Shown piece after piece: positions 24,695 through 33,141 of a DNA stretch of 64,000 nucleotides (within the stretch, counting starts at the first letter, position 1; each line of letters opens with the position of its first letter). Location: NCBI RefSeq assembly GCF_036188265.1, contig NZ_CP108093.1, forward strand, positions 5,352,001 through 5,416,000. Reading direction: 5' to 3'. The notes beneath the pieces are model-generated. The model saw only the letters and a program-made list of their open reading frames with translations, made no database searches and was not told the DNA's origin. This DNA is from Streptomyces sp. NBC_00247 (GTDB lineage: Bacteria; Actinomycetota; Actinomycetes; Streptomycetales; Streptomycetaceae). Made by a program: the position numbers and the translations under genes.

Positions 24695-26427
24695 GCATCC
24701 TCAACGAACCTCAGGGTGCCGCGGCAGCAGACGACTCGTACGAGGATGAGCTGCCGGTACGGCGCAAGCAGCCGGGAAACGTCGTCATCAAGTGGCTGAC
24801 CACCACTGACCACAAGACGATCGGCACGCTCTACCTGGTCACGTCGTTCGCGTTCTTCTGCATCGGTGGACTGATGGCGCTCTTCATGCGCGCCGAGCTG
24901 GCCCGTCCGGGTACGCAGATCATGTCGAACGAGCAGTTCAACCAGGCGTTCACGATGCACGGCACGATCATGCTGCTGATGTTCGCGACGCCGCTGTTCG
25001 CCGGGTTCACCAACTGGATCATGCCGCTGCAGATCGGCGCGCCCGACGTGGCGTTCCCGCGGCTGAACATGTTCGCGTACTGGCTGTACCTCTTCGGCTC
25101 GCTCATCGCGGTGGGAGGCTTCCTCACCCCGCAGGGCGCCGCCGACTTCGGCTGGTTCGCCTACTCCCCGCTGTCGGACGCCGTCCGCTCGCCGGGTGTC
25201 GGTGCCGACATGTGGATCATGGGTCTGGCCTTCTCCGGCTTCGGCACGATCCTCGGCGCGGTCAACTTCATCACCACGATCATCTGCATGCGCGCGCCCG
25301 GCATGACGATGTTCCGGATGCCGATCTTCGTGTGGAACGTCCTGCTGACGGCCGTCCTGGTCCTGCTGGCCTTCCCGGTTCTCGCCGCCGCGCTCTTCGC
25401 GTTGGAAGCGGACCGAAAATTCGGGGCCCACGTATTCGACGCGGCCAATGGCGGCGCACTGCTCTGGCAACACCTCTTCTGGTTCTTCGGACACCCAGAG
25501 GTGTACATCATCGCGCTGCCGTTCTTCGGAATCATTTCCGAAGTGATCCCCGTATTCAGCCGCAAGCCGCTCTTCGGCTACATCGGCCTGATCGCGGCCA
25601 CCATCGCCATCGCGGGTCTCTCCGTGACGGTCTGGGCGCACCACATGTACGTGACGGGCGGCGTGCTCCTGCCGTTCTTCTCCTTCATGACGTTCCTCAT
25701 CGCGGTACCGACCGGTGTGAAGTTCTTCAACTGGCTCGGCACGATGTGGAAGGGCTCGCTGTCCTTCGAGACGCCGATGCTCTGGTCCATCGGCTTCCTG
25801 ATCACCTTCCTCTTCGGTGGTCTGACCGGCGTTCTGCTGGCCTCGCCGCCGCTGGACTTCCACGTCTCGGACTCGTACTTCGTCGTCGCGCACTTCCACT
25901 ACGTCGTCTTCGGCACCGTGGTGTTCGCGATGTTCGCCGGATTCCACTTCTGGTGGCCGAAGTTCACCGGCAAGATGCTGGACGAGCGGCTCGGCAAGAT
26001 CACGTTCTGGACGCTGTTCGTGGGCTTCCACGGCACGTTCCTGGTGCAGCACTGGCTCGGTGCCGAGGGCATGCCGCGTCGCTACGCGGACTACCTCGCG
26101 GCCGACGGCTTCACCGCGCTGAACACGATCTCGACGATCTCCTCGTTCCTGCTCGGCCTGTCGATCCTGCCGTTCTTCTACAACGTGTGGAAGACCGCCA
26201 AGTACGGCAAGAAGGTCGAGGTCGACGACCCGTGGGGCTACGGCCGTTCGCTGGAGTGGGCCACTTCCTGCCCGCCCCCGCGCCACAACTTCATCACCCT
26301 GCCGCGGATCCGTTCCGAATCCCCGGCGTTCGACCTGCACCACCCGGAGATCGCCGCGCTGGAGCAGCTCGGCCACCACTCCGAGGCCGACAAGGTCCTC
26401 GCCGGTGGTAAGGAGGCAGGCAAGTGA
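24691..26427 (+). CDS. ctaD: Cytochrome c oxidase subunit I
   Basis: The 578-residue catalytic subunit with twelve helices, heme a and the heme a3-CuB centre. Visible ligands and motifs are AFTMHGTIMLLMFATP (heme a His), WFFGHPEVYIIALPFFG (CuB His, cross-linked Tyr), VWAHHMYVTGG (CuB His pair), and VAHFHYVVFGT (heme a3 and heme a His). It reduces oxygen to water and pumps protons. It overlaps ctaC and ctaF by 4 bases each (GTGA), so the three are translationally coupled. Confidence 0.97.
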   Translation: MSILNEPQGAAAADDSYEDELPVRRKQPGNVVIKWLTTTDHKTIGTLYLVTSFAFFCIGGLMALFMRAELARPGTQIMSNEQFNQAFTMHGTIMLLMFATPLFAGFTNWIMPLQIGAPDVAFPRLNMFAYWLYLFGSLIAVGGFLTPQGAADFGWFAYSPLSDAVRSPGVGADMWIMGLAFSGFGTILGAVNFITTIICMRAPGMTMFRMPIFVWNVLLTAVLVLLAFPVLAAALFALEADRKFGAHVFDAANGGALLWQHLFWFFGHPEVYIIALPFFGIISEVIPVFSRKPLFGYIGLIAATIAIAGLSVTVWAHHMYVTGGVLLPFFSFMTFLIAVPTGVKFFNWLGTMWKGSLSFETPMLWSIGFLITFLFGGLTGVLLASPPLDFHVSDSYFVVAHFHYVVFGTVVFAMFAGFHFWWPKFTGKMLDERLGKITFWTLFVGFHGTFLVQHWLGAEGMPRRYADYLAADGFTALNTISTISSFLLGLSILPFFYNVWKTAKYGKKVEVDDPWGYGRSLEWATSCPPPRHNFITLPRIRSESPAFDLHHPEIAALEQLGHHSEADKVLAGGKEAGK

Positions 26428-26822
26428 AGATCCAGGGCAAGCTGTTCATCTGGCTGAGCGTCTTCATCCTGATCATGGCCGTCACCTACGGCGTGTGGTC
26501 GAAGGAGCCGGTCGGCACCACCGCCCTCGTCCTGGCCTTCGGGCTGTCCATGATGATCGGCTTCTACTTGGCCTTCACGGCCAACAGGGTCGACCAGATG
26601 GCCCAGGACAACAAGGAAGCCGATGTGGCCGACGAGGCCGGCGACGTGGGGTTCTTCTCCCCGCACAGCTGGCAGCCGCTGTCGCTGGCGATCGGTGGCG
26701 CACTGCTCTTCATGAGCATCGCCTTCGGCTGGTGGCTGGCGTACTTCTCGGCCCCGATGCTGGCCATCGGCCTCTTCGGCTGGGTCTTCGAGTACTACCG
26801 CGGTGAGAACCGCACCCAGTGA
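26424..26822 (+). CDS. ctaF: Actinobacterial cytochrome c oxidase subunit IV
   Basis: A 132-residue membrane subunit, MKIQGKLFIWLSVFILIMAV at the start, with four predicted helices (about 8-27, 34-52, 88-107, 108-122). The loop between helix two and three holds NRVDQMAQDN and FFSPHSWQPLS. It matches the actinobacteria-specific subunit IV that packs on the aa3 oxidase in the bc1-aa3 supercomplex. GTG start overlaps ctaD's stop. A strong terminator follows. Confidence 0.9.
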   Translation: MKIQGKLFIWLSVFILIMAVTYGVWSKEPVGTTALVLAFGLSMMIGFYLAFTANRVDQMAQDNKEADVADEAGDVGFFSPHSWQPLSLAIGGALLFMSIAFGWWLAYFSAPMLAIGLFGWVFEYYRGENRTQ

Positions 26823-26845
26823 CACCGCGTTACCCGTAACACCTC

Positions 26846-26888
26846 GCGAGGGGCCCGACTGCTCGGCTGGAGCGGTCGGGCCCCTCGC
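26846..26888 (+). terminator. Terminator of the ctaCDF operon
   Basis: Perfect 14-bp arms (26846-26859 and 26875-26888), 24 bases after the ctaF stop. Confidence 0.85.
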
Positions 26889-26930
26889 TCGTTTGCAGTC
26901 GTACAACGCGCTGGATCGGATGAATCTTCT

Positions 26931-26936
26931 TAGCGT
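26931..26936 (+). promoter_or_regulatory. -10 element of a leaderless transcript
   Basis: TAGCGT six bases ahead of the ATG at 26943 of the L,D-transpeptidase gene, which has no Shine-Dalgarno. This spacing puts the transcription start at or next to the ATG. Confidence 0.6.
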
Positions 26937-26942
26937 GGGTTC

Positions 26943-28199
26943 ATGAACGACACGCCGCGTACCCGCTCCGCAGTGAGTTGCACCCTGCTGGTCGTGACCC
27001 TGGCCGCCGGTGCGACCGCCTGTGGAGGACCCGACGGTCACCCGCTCTCGGCCAAGCCGTTCGACGCGGCGGACCAGGTCTCCTTCAACGGCCATGCCCC
27101 GCAGGGGAAGGCCGATCCCGACAAGCCTCTGGAAGTCACCGTCAAGGGTGACGAGGGACGCATCACCGATGTGACGGCCGCGGACAGCACCGGCCGCCGT
27201 CTGGCCGGCGAGCTCGCCGCCGACGGTAAGCGCTGGCACTCCACCGCCCCGCTCGCCGCTGGCGCGCGGTACGAAGTGAGAGTCACCACCGAGGACGAGG
27301 ACGGGGCCCCCGGCCGCCGTACGCTCTCCTTCGAGACCACCTCCCCGAAGAAGCTCCTGAACGTCTCCTTCGGCCCGCGCGCGGGCACGTACGGGGTCGG
27401 ACAGCCCATCACGGCGGAACTCAGCGCTCCGGTCACCGACAAGGCCGCCAGGGCCACCGTCGAACGCTCCCTCAAGGTCCGTTCCACGCCCGCGGTGACC
27501 GGCTCCTGGTACTGGGTCGACGACAAGATCCTGCACTACCGGCCCCAGGAGTACTGGCCCGCAGGGGCGTCCGTCGAAGTGAGCAGCAACTTCAAGGGCA
27601 TCAAGGTGACCAACGCCCTGCACGGCGCGGAGGTCAAGCCGCTCAAGCTCACCATCGGCGACCGGATCGAGGCCGTCACCGACGCCGCCGAGCACGAGAT
27701 GACCGTGCTCCGCAACGGAGAAGTGATCAACACCATTCCGGTCACCACCGGGAAGCCCGGCTTCTCCACCCGCAACGGCATCAAGGTCGTGCTCGGGAAG
27801 GAGGCGTTCGTCCGGATGCGCGGGGAGACCGTCGGCATCTCGACCGACTCCTCTGAGTCGTACGACCTGCCGGTCTACTGGGCCACCCGGGTGACATGGA
27901 GCGGCGAATACGTGCACGCCGCGCCGTGGTCCGTCGGGTCGCAGGGCAGCGCCAACGTCAGCCACGGCTGCACCGGGATGAGCACGGACAACGCCGAATG
28001 GTTCTTCGACACCGTCCGCGAGGGAGACGTCGTCAAGGTCGTCGGCAGCGAGGGGGAGACCATGACCCCCTTCGACAACGGGTTCGGGGACTGGAACGTC
28101 TCCTGGGAGGCGTGGCAGAAGGGCAGCGCCCTGCGGAACGCCACGCCCGGGGCCGGAACCCACACGGTCGAGGCGGCGCGATTGCGTCCCCAGGTGTGA
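26943..28199 (+). CDS. L,D-transpeptidase lipoprotein (Ig-like plus YkuD domains)
   Basis: A 418-residue lipoprotein; the signal ends in AAGATAC at about residue 27. Two Ig-like domains fill roughly 45-240, followed by the YkuD catalytic domain with IPVTTGKPGFSTRNGIKVV and the active-site SHGCTGMST (nucleophile Cys). An extended C-terminal piece contains WNVSWEAWQKGSALR. This is the layout of mycobacterial LdtMt2-type enzymes that make 3-3 cross-links in peptidoglycan. The gene sits between ctaF and ctaE yet has its own terminator before it and a probable leaderless promoter. Confidence 0.92.
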   Translation: MNDTPRTRSAVSCTLLVVTLAAGATACGGPDGHPLSAKPFDAADQVSFNGHAPQGKADPDKPLEVTVKGDEGRITDVTAADSTGRRLAGELAADGKRWHSTAPLAAGARYEVRVTTEDEDGAPGRRTLSFETTSPKKLLNVSFGPRAGTYGVGQPITAELSAPVTDKAARATVERSLKVRSTPAVTGSWYWVDDKILHYRPQEYWPAGASVEVSSNFKGIKVTNALHGAEVKPLKLTIGDRIEAVTDAAEHEMTVLRNGEVINTIPVTTGKPGFSTRNGIKVVLGKEAFVRMRGETVGISTDSSESYDLPVYWATRVTWSGEYVHAAPWSVGSQGSANVSHGCTGMSTDNAEWFFDTVREGDVVKVVGSEGETMTPFDNGFGDWNVSWEAWQKGSALRNATPGAGTHTVEAARLRPQV

Positions 28200-28255
28200 C
28201 GCCGGGGGTGCGCCGCCTCACGGTAGGACCGTCCGGCAGGGCCGGGCGAGAGGTG

Positions 28256-28666
28256 TCAGGACGCTCCGGCCGCCACCTGGAGCCGTGTACGCACCAGGGC
28301 GGCCAGGGCGTCCGCGAACTCGACCGGGTCCACCGGAAGGGTCACGGCGGCGTCCGCGCGGCTCCAGGTGGCCAGCCAGGCGTCCTGCGGGCGCCCGATC
28401 AGCAGCAGCACGGGCGGGCAGTGGAACACCTCGTCCTTGATCTGCCGGCACACGCCCATGCCGCCCACGGGCGCGGTCTCGCCGTCCAGTACGCAGACGT
28501 CGACGCCGCCGGCGTCGAGCGCGGACAGCACCGCGGGCAGCGTCGCACACTCCAGGAACCGCACCTCGGGGACGTCGGCCGCGGGCCGTCGCCCGGTGGC
28601 GAGCTTCACCTGCTCGCGGATGTTGGCGTCGTCGCTGTAGACCAGGACCGTGGCGGTCGCCTGCAT
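28256..28666 (-). CDS. Atypical response-regulator receiver-domain protein
   Basis: A 136-residue single domain. The acidic pair (VLVYSDDANIRE) and the phospho-acceptor aspartate (VCVLDGETAPVGGMGV) are present, but at the usual Lys-Pro position the sequence reads TLPVDPVEF. The conserved lysine therefore appears missing, so activation may differ from a normal receiver or be lost. No output domain. GGAGGAACA lies ahead of the ATG at 28666. It is transcribed against the oxidase genes on either side. Targets unknown. Confidence 0.7.
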   Translation of the reverse strand: MQATATVLVYSDDANIREQVKLATGRRPAADVPEVRFLECATLPAVLSALDAGGVDVCVLDGETAPVGGMGVCRQIKDEVFHCPPVLLLIGRPQDAWLATWSRADAAVTLPVDPVEFADALAALVRTRLQVAAGAS

Positions 28667-28853
28667 TGTTCCTCCGTGACAGCTGTGTCGTCGGGGCTCT
28701 CGGGGCATGAACCGATGCGCGGATCGTACTCCCGCGGACAGCTCGTCAGCACCGCTAATGACATCGATTCACTGGGCCGTTCGGGGAGGACACACCCCTC
28801 TGACACACCGAACGGCACCCCCGGGAGTGAGGGCGGGATAAGCGACCGACATA

Positions 28854-29474
28854 ATGTCGGTCGTGGCGACAGCAACGACAGTAGAAACCGGGCACGCGCA
28901 CCCGTCGGTCAATCGGCCGAACCTCACCAGCGTCGGAACCATCATCTGGCTGAGTTCCGAGCTGATGTTCTTCGCGGCCCTCTTCGCGATGTACTTCACC
29001 CTGCGATCGGTGATGGGACCGGATCACTGGAAGGAGATGGCCGACCATCTGAACTTCCCGTTCTCCGCGACGAACACCACGATCCTGGTGCTTTCCTCTC
29101 TCACCTGCCAGCTCGGCGTCTTCGCCGCGGAGCGGGGCGACGTGAAGAAGCTCCGGACGTGGTTCATCATCACGTTCGTCATGGGTGCGATCTTCATCGG
29201 CGGCCAGGTCGTGGAGTACACCGAGCTGGTCAAGACGGACGGGCTCTCCCTGTCCTCGGACCCGTACGGCTCGGTGTTCTACCTGACCACCGGCTTCCAC
29301 GGCATGCATGTGACAGGCGGTCTCATCGCCTTCCTGCTGGTTCTCGGCAGAACATACGCGGCCAAGAGGTTCACCCACGAACAGGCGACCGCAGCCATCG
29401 TCGTGTCCTACTACTGGCACTTCGTCGATGTCGTGTGGATCGGCCTCTTCGCGACGATCTACATGATCAAGTAA
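28854..29474 (+). CDS. ctaE: Cytochrome c oxidase subunit III
   Basis: A 206-residue subunit III with five helices instead of seven, the actinobacterial type. It shows TIIWLSSELMFFAALFAMYF, ITFVMGAIFIGGQVVEYTEL (with the conserved membrane Glu), GFHGMHVTGGLIAF and YYWHFVDVVWIGLF. It stabilises the proton-uptake path and the supercomplex. The ATG at 28854 gives MSVV; a GTG three codons on is possible. The qcrCAB genes follow, forming the conserved ctaE-qcrCAB operon. Confidence 0.95.
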   Translation: MSVVATATTVETGHAHPSVNRPNLTSVGTIIWLSSELMFFAALFAMYFTLRSVMGPDHWKEMADHLNFPFSATNTTILVLSSLTCQLGVFAAERGDVKKLRTWFIITFVMGAIFIGGQVVEYTELVKTDGLSLSSDPYGSVFYLTTGFHGMHVTGGLIAFLLVLGRTYAAKRFTHEQATAAIVVSYYWHFVDVVWIGLFATIYMIK

Positions 29475-29531
29475 CCGGGCGCTCGCACCCACCCATCATC
29501 GACGCAGAAGATCCTGACACCGGGGTAATCC

Positions 29532-30341
29532 GTGAAAAAGCTCTCCGCACGACGACGCCATCCACTGGCGGCCGTCGTCGTACTACTCCTCGCGCTGGCG
29601 GCTACCGGGGGGCTGTACGCCGCGTTTGCGCCTGCGGGCAAGGCGCAGGCAGACGAATCCGTCCAGTCCCTCCCCATTGAGGAGGGCAAGAAGCTCTACA
29701 CCGTCGGCTGCGCCAGCTGCCACGGAACCAGTGGTCAGGGCACGTCCGACGGGCCTTCGCTGGTCGGCGTCGGCTCCGCCGCCGTCGACTTCCAGGTCGG
29801 CACCGGCCGCATGCCCGCGCAGCAGCCGGGTGCCCAGATTCCGGCGAAGAAGGTCATCTACTCGCAGGGGGAGATCGACCAGCTCGCGGCGTACGTCGCT
29901 TCGCTCGGCGCCGGCCCCATCACGCCGACCGAGAAGCAGGTCAGCCCCGACGGGGCGGACATCGCCAAGGGCGGGGACCTGTTCCGCACCAACTGCGCCC
30001 AGTGTCACAACTTCACGGGCGAAGGCGGTGCGCTGACGGACGGCAAGTACGCCCCGAGCCTGGAAGGCGCGAGCCCGAAGCACATCTACGAGGCCATGCA
30101 GACCGGCCCGCAGAACATGCCCTCCTTCCCCGACACGACGATGCCCGAGCAGCAGAAGCAGGACATCATCGCGTACATCAAGACCGTGAACGGTGACAAC
30201 AGCGAGAGCCCGGGCGGCCTGTCGCTCGGTGGCCTCGGACCGGTCAGCGAAGGCCTGTTCGCCTGGATCTTCGGTCTGGGCCTTCTGATCGCCGTCGCCG
30301 TCTGGGTCGCGGCCCACACCGCTAAGGCCAAGAAGTCATGA
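29532..30341 (+). CDS. qcrC: Diheme cytochrome c subunit of the bc1 complex
   Basis: A 269-residue protein with an N-terminal helix (about 11-33), two c-type heme motifs CASCH (60-64) and CAQCH (155-159), and a C-terminal helix near 240-262. Tethered by both ends, it carries electrons directly from Rieske to the CuA of the oxidase in place of a soluble cytochrome c. Axial Met candidates occur in GRMPAQQPG and NMPSFPD. GTG start; the stop overlaps the qcrA start (ATGA). Confidence 0.96.
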   Translation: MKKLSARRRHPLAAVVVLLLALAATGGLYAAFAPAGKAQADESVQSLPIEEGKKLYTVGCASCHGTSGQGTSDGPSLVGVGSAAVDFQVGTGRMPAQQPGAQIPAKKVIYSQGEIDQLAAYVASLGAGPITPTEKQVSPDGADIAKGGDLFRTNCAQCHNFTGEGGALTDGKYAPSLEGASPKHIYEAMQTGPQNMPSFPDTTMPEQQKQDIIAYIKTVNGDNSESPGGLSLGGLGPVSEGLFAWIFGLGLLIAVAVWVAAHTAKAKKS

Positions 30342-31393
30342 GTAGCCAAGAAGAGAATCCAGAGAAGAGCCTGCTCGCCGAGCAGGACGCCGCGCACGGC
30401 GCGGTAGTGGTCGCGGACGATCCGTTCGCGAACCCGGGGCTGCCGGCCCACAAGCCGCGCATCCAGGACATCGACGAACGTGCCGCCGACCGCTCCGAGC
30501 GAGTCGTCGCGTACCTGTTCATGCTGTCCATGCTGGCGACGGTGGCGTTCATCGCCTCCTACGTCATCTTCCCGGTCGACAAGATCGTCTACATCTGGCC
30601 GTTCGGCCACGTGAGCGCGCTGAACTTCTCCCTGGGTCTCACCCTGGGTGTGGCGCTCTTCGCCATCGGCGCGGGTGCCGTCCACTGGGCCCGCACCCTG
30701 ATGTCCGACGTCGAGGTCCCCGCCGAGCGTCACGCGATCGAGGCCACGCCCGAGGTCAAGGCGCAGGTCCTCGCGGACTTCAAGGCCGGTGCCGAGGAGT
30801 CCGTGATCGGCCGTCGCAAGCTGATCCGCACCACGATGTTCGGCGCGCTGGCCCTGGTGCCGCTCGCCGGTGTGGTGCTGCTGCGCGACCTCGGTCCGCT
30901 GCCGGAGAAGAAGCTCCGTTCCACGCTGTGGGCCAACGGCAAGAAGCTCATCAACATGAACACGATGGAGCCTCTTCGTCCTGAGGACATCGCGGTCGGT
31001 TCGCTGACCTTCGCCATGCCCGAGGGCCTGGAGGAGGACGCCGAGGACTTCCAGGCGCAGATCGCCAAGGCCGCCCTGATGATCATTCGCATCGAGCCGA
31101 ACGACATCAAGGACAAGCGCGAGCGCGAGTGGGCGCACGAAGGCATCGTCGCCTTCTCCAAGATCTGCACCCACGTCGGCTGCCCGATCAGCCTGTACGA
31201 GCAGCAGACGCACCACGTGCTCTGCCCGTGCCACCAGTCCACCTTCGACCTCTCCGACGGCGCCCGCGTCATCTTCGGTCCGGCCGGGCACGCGCTTCCG
31301 CAGCTGCGGATCGGCGTGAGCAGCGAGGGCGACCTCGAAGCTCTCGGTGACTTCGAAGAGCCCGTCGGTCCTGCCTTCTGGGAGCGCGGATGA
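30338..31393 (+). CDS. qcrA: Rieske iron-sulfur subunit of the bc1 complex
   Basis: A 351-residue protein with three helices. The first two (about 62-84 and 88-115) insert by Sec; the third, near 165-184, is preceded by a twin-arginine GRRKLIRTTMFG (Arg159-Arg160), so the globular domain should be exported folded by Tat. The [2Fe-2S] ligands are in CTHVGC (from Cys277) and CPCH (from Cys296). The Sec/Tat dual mechanism is established for the Streptomyces coelicolor homologue. Overlaps both neighbours by 4 bases. Confidence 0.96.
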   Translation: MSSQEENPEKSLLAEQDAAHGAVVVADDPFANPGLPAHKPRIQDIDERAADRSERVVAYLFMLSMLATVAFIASYVIFPVDKIVYIWPFGHVSALNFSLGLTLGVALFAIGAGAVHWARTLMSDVEVPAERHAIEATPEVKAQVLADFKAGAEESVIGRRKLIRTTMFGALALVPLAGVVLLRDLGPLPEKKLRSTLWANGKKLINMNTMEPLRPEDIAVGSLTFAMPEGLEEDAEDFQAQIAKAALMIIRIEPNDIKDKREREWAHEGIVAFSKICTHVGCPISLYEQQTHHVLCPCHQSTFDLSDGARVIFGPAGHALPQLRIGVSSEGDLEALGDFEEPVGPAFWERG

Positions 31394-33015
31394 GTACTAC
31401 GACGGAAACCACGCGCAAGGCGCCCGCAGGTGAGCGGGTCGCCGACTGGGCGGACGGCCGGCTGGGGATCTACGGCCTGGCCAAGGCCAACATGCGCAAG
31501 ATCTTCCCGGACCACTGGTCCTTCATGCTGGGCGAGGTCTGCCTCTACAGCTTCATCATCATCATCCTCACGGGTGTGTATCTGACGCTGTTCTTCCACC
31601 CGAGCATGAACGAGGTCGTGTACCACGGCCCGTACGAGCCCATGCAGGGCATCCGGATGTCCGAGGCGTACGCCTCGACGCTGAACATCAGCTTCGACGT
31701 CCGCGGTGGTCTGCTCGTGCGGCAGATCCACCACTGGGCCGCGCTGATCTTCCTGGCCGGCATGTTCGTGCACATGATGCGCGTGTTCTTCACGGGCGCG
31801 TTCCGCAAGCCGCGCGAGATCAACTGGCTCTTCGGGTTCCTGCTGTTCGTCCTGGGCATGTTCACCGGCTTCACCGGTTACTCGCTCCCGGACGACCTGC
31901 TCTCCGGTACGGGTGTCCGCTTCATGCAGGGCGCGATCCTGTCCGTGCCGATCGTCGGCACGTACCTCGCGTACTTCCTGTTCGGCGGGAACTTCCCCGG
32001 CGGCGACTTCGTGGCCCGGTTCTACTCGGTCCACATCCTGCTGCTCCCCGGCATCATGATGGGCCTGCTGGTGGGCCACCTGATCCTGGTCTTCTACCAC
32101 AAGCACACGCAGTTCGCGGGCCCCGGCCGCACGAACAAGAACGTCGTGGGCATGCCGCTGCTGCCGGTCTACATGGCCAAGGCCGGAGGATTCTTCTTCC
32201 TGGTCTTCGGTGTCATCTCGGTCGTCGCCGCCATCGCCTCGATCAACCCGATCTGGGCCATCGGCCCGTACCGGCCGGACCAGGTGTCCACCGGCGCGCA
32301 GCCCGACTGGTACATGGGCTTCTCCGAAGGCCTGATCCGTGTCATGCCGGGCTGGGAGATCAACCTCTGGGGTCACACGCTCGTCCTGGGCGTCTTCATC
32401 CCGCTGGTCATCTTCCCGCTGGTGCTGGCCGCGATCGCGGTGTACCCGTTCATCGAATCCTGGGTCACCGGAGACAAGCGCGAGCACCACATCCTGGACC
32501 GGCCGCGCAACGCGCCGACCCGGACCGCCTTCGGTGTCGCCTGGATCAGCTGGTACTTCGTGCTGCTCGTCGGTGGTGGAAACGACCTCTGGGCCACCCA
32601 CTTCCACCTGTCGATCAACGCGATCACCTGGTTCGTGCGTGTCGGCTTCTTCGTGGTGCCGGTCCTGGTGTTCATCGCCACCAAGCGGATCTGCCTCGGC
32701 CTCCAGCGCCGCGACAAGGAGAAGGTGCTGCACGGACGCGAGTCCGGGCTCATCAAGCGCCTGCCGCACGGTGAGTTCGTGGAGATCCACGAGCCGCTCA
32801 GCCAGGGCCAGCTGCACACCCTCACGGCGCACGACCAGTACACCCCGCTCGAGATCGGCCCGACGGTCGACGAGAACGGTGTCGAGCGCAAGGTCTCGGC
32901 CCTCACGAAGCTGCGCGCCAAGCTCAGCAAGGGCTACTACGGCGAGCACAACCAGATCGCCAAGCCCACCGCCGAGGAGTACAAGGAGATCACCAGCGGC
33001 CACGGTCACCACTGA
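31390..33015 (+). CDS. qcrB: Cytochrome b subunit of the bc1 complex
   Basis: A 541-residue cytochrome b. The two heme-b histidine pairs are visible in LLVRQIHHWAALIFLAGMFVHMM and SVHILLLPGIMMGLLVGHLIL. The quinol-site loop reads PDWYMGFSEG (the PEWY-like motif). Eight helices are followed by a C-terminal cytosolic extension of over 130 residues, longer than the mitochondrial protein and typical for actinobacteria. This subunit is the target of Q203-type inhibitors in mycobacteria. The start overlaps qcrA. A hairpin terminator follows the stop. Confidence 0.96.
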   Translation: MSTTTETTRKAPAGERVADWADGRLGIYGLAKANMRKIFPDHWSFMLGEVCLYSFIIIILTGVYLTLFFHPSMNEVVYHGPYEPMQGIRMSEAYASTLNISFDVRGGLLVRQIHHWAALIFLAGMFVHMMRVFFTGAFRKPREINWLFGFLLFVLGMFTGFTGYSLPDDLLSGTGVRFMQGAILSVPIVGTYLAYFLFGGNFPGGDFVARFYSVHILLLPGIMMGLLVGHLILVFYHKHTQFAGPGRTNKNVVGMPLLPVYMAKAGGFFFLVFGVISVVAAIASINPIWAIGPYRPDQVSTGAQPDWYMGFSEGLIRVMPGWEINLWGHTLVLGVFIPLVIFPLVLAAIAVYPFIESWVTGDKREHHILDRPRNAPTRTAFGVAWISWYFVLLVGGGNDLWATHFHLSINAITWFVRVGFFVVPVLVFIATKRICLGLQRRDKEKVLHGRESGLIKRLPHGEFVEIHEPLSQGQLHTLTAHDQYTPLEIGPTVDENGVERKVSALTKLRAKLSKGYYGEHNQIAKPTAEEYKEITSGHGHH

Positions 33016-33041
33016 TCGCCTGAACTGATCGCCACAGCCAG

Positions 33042-33070
33042 GAGCCCCGTCCATTCGCCGGACGGGGCTC
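33042..33070 (+). terminator. Terminator of ctaE-qcrCAB
   Basis: Perfect 11-bp arms (33042-33052 and 33060-33070), 7-base loop, 26 bases past the qcrB stop. Confidence 0.8.
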
Positions 33071-33141
33071 TTCGCCGTTCCCGGGCCCCGATAGGGTGGA
33101 GCGGCACCCCCCTTTCCGGCTGTGGATTCTTGGAGCGGACC

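Noticed and set aside
24631..26379. Long antisense frame over ctaD
   Set aside because: Same shadow effect; its product is a run of charged repeats without domain features.
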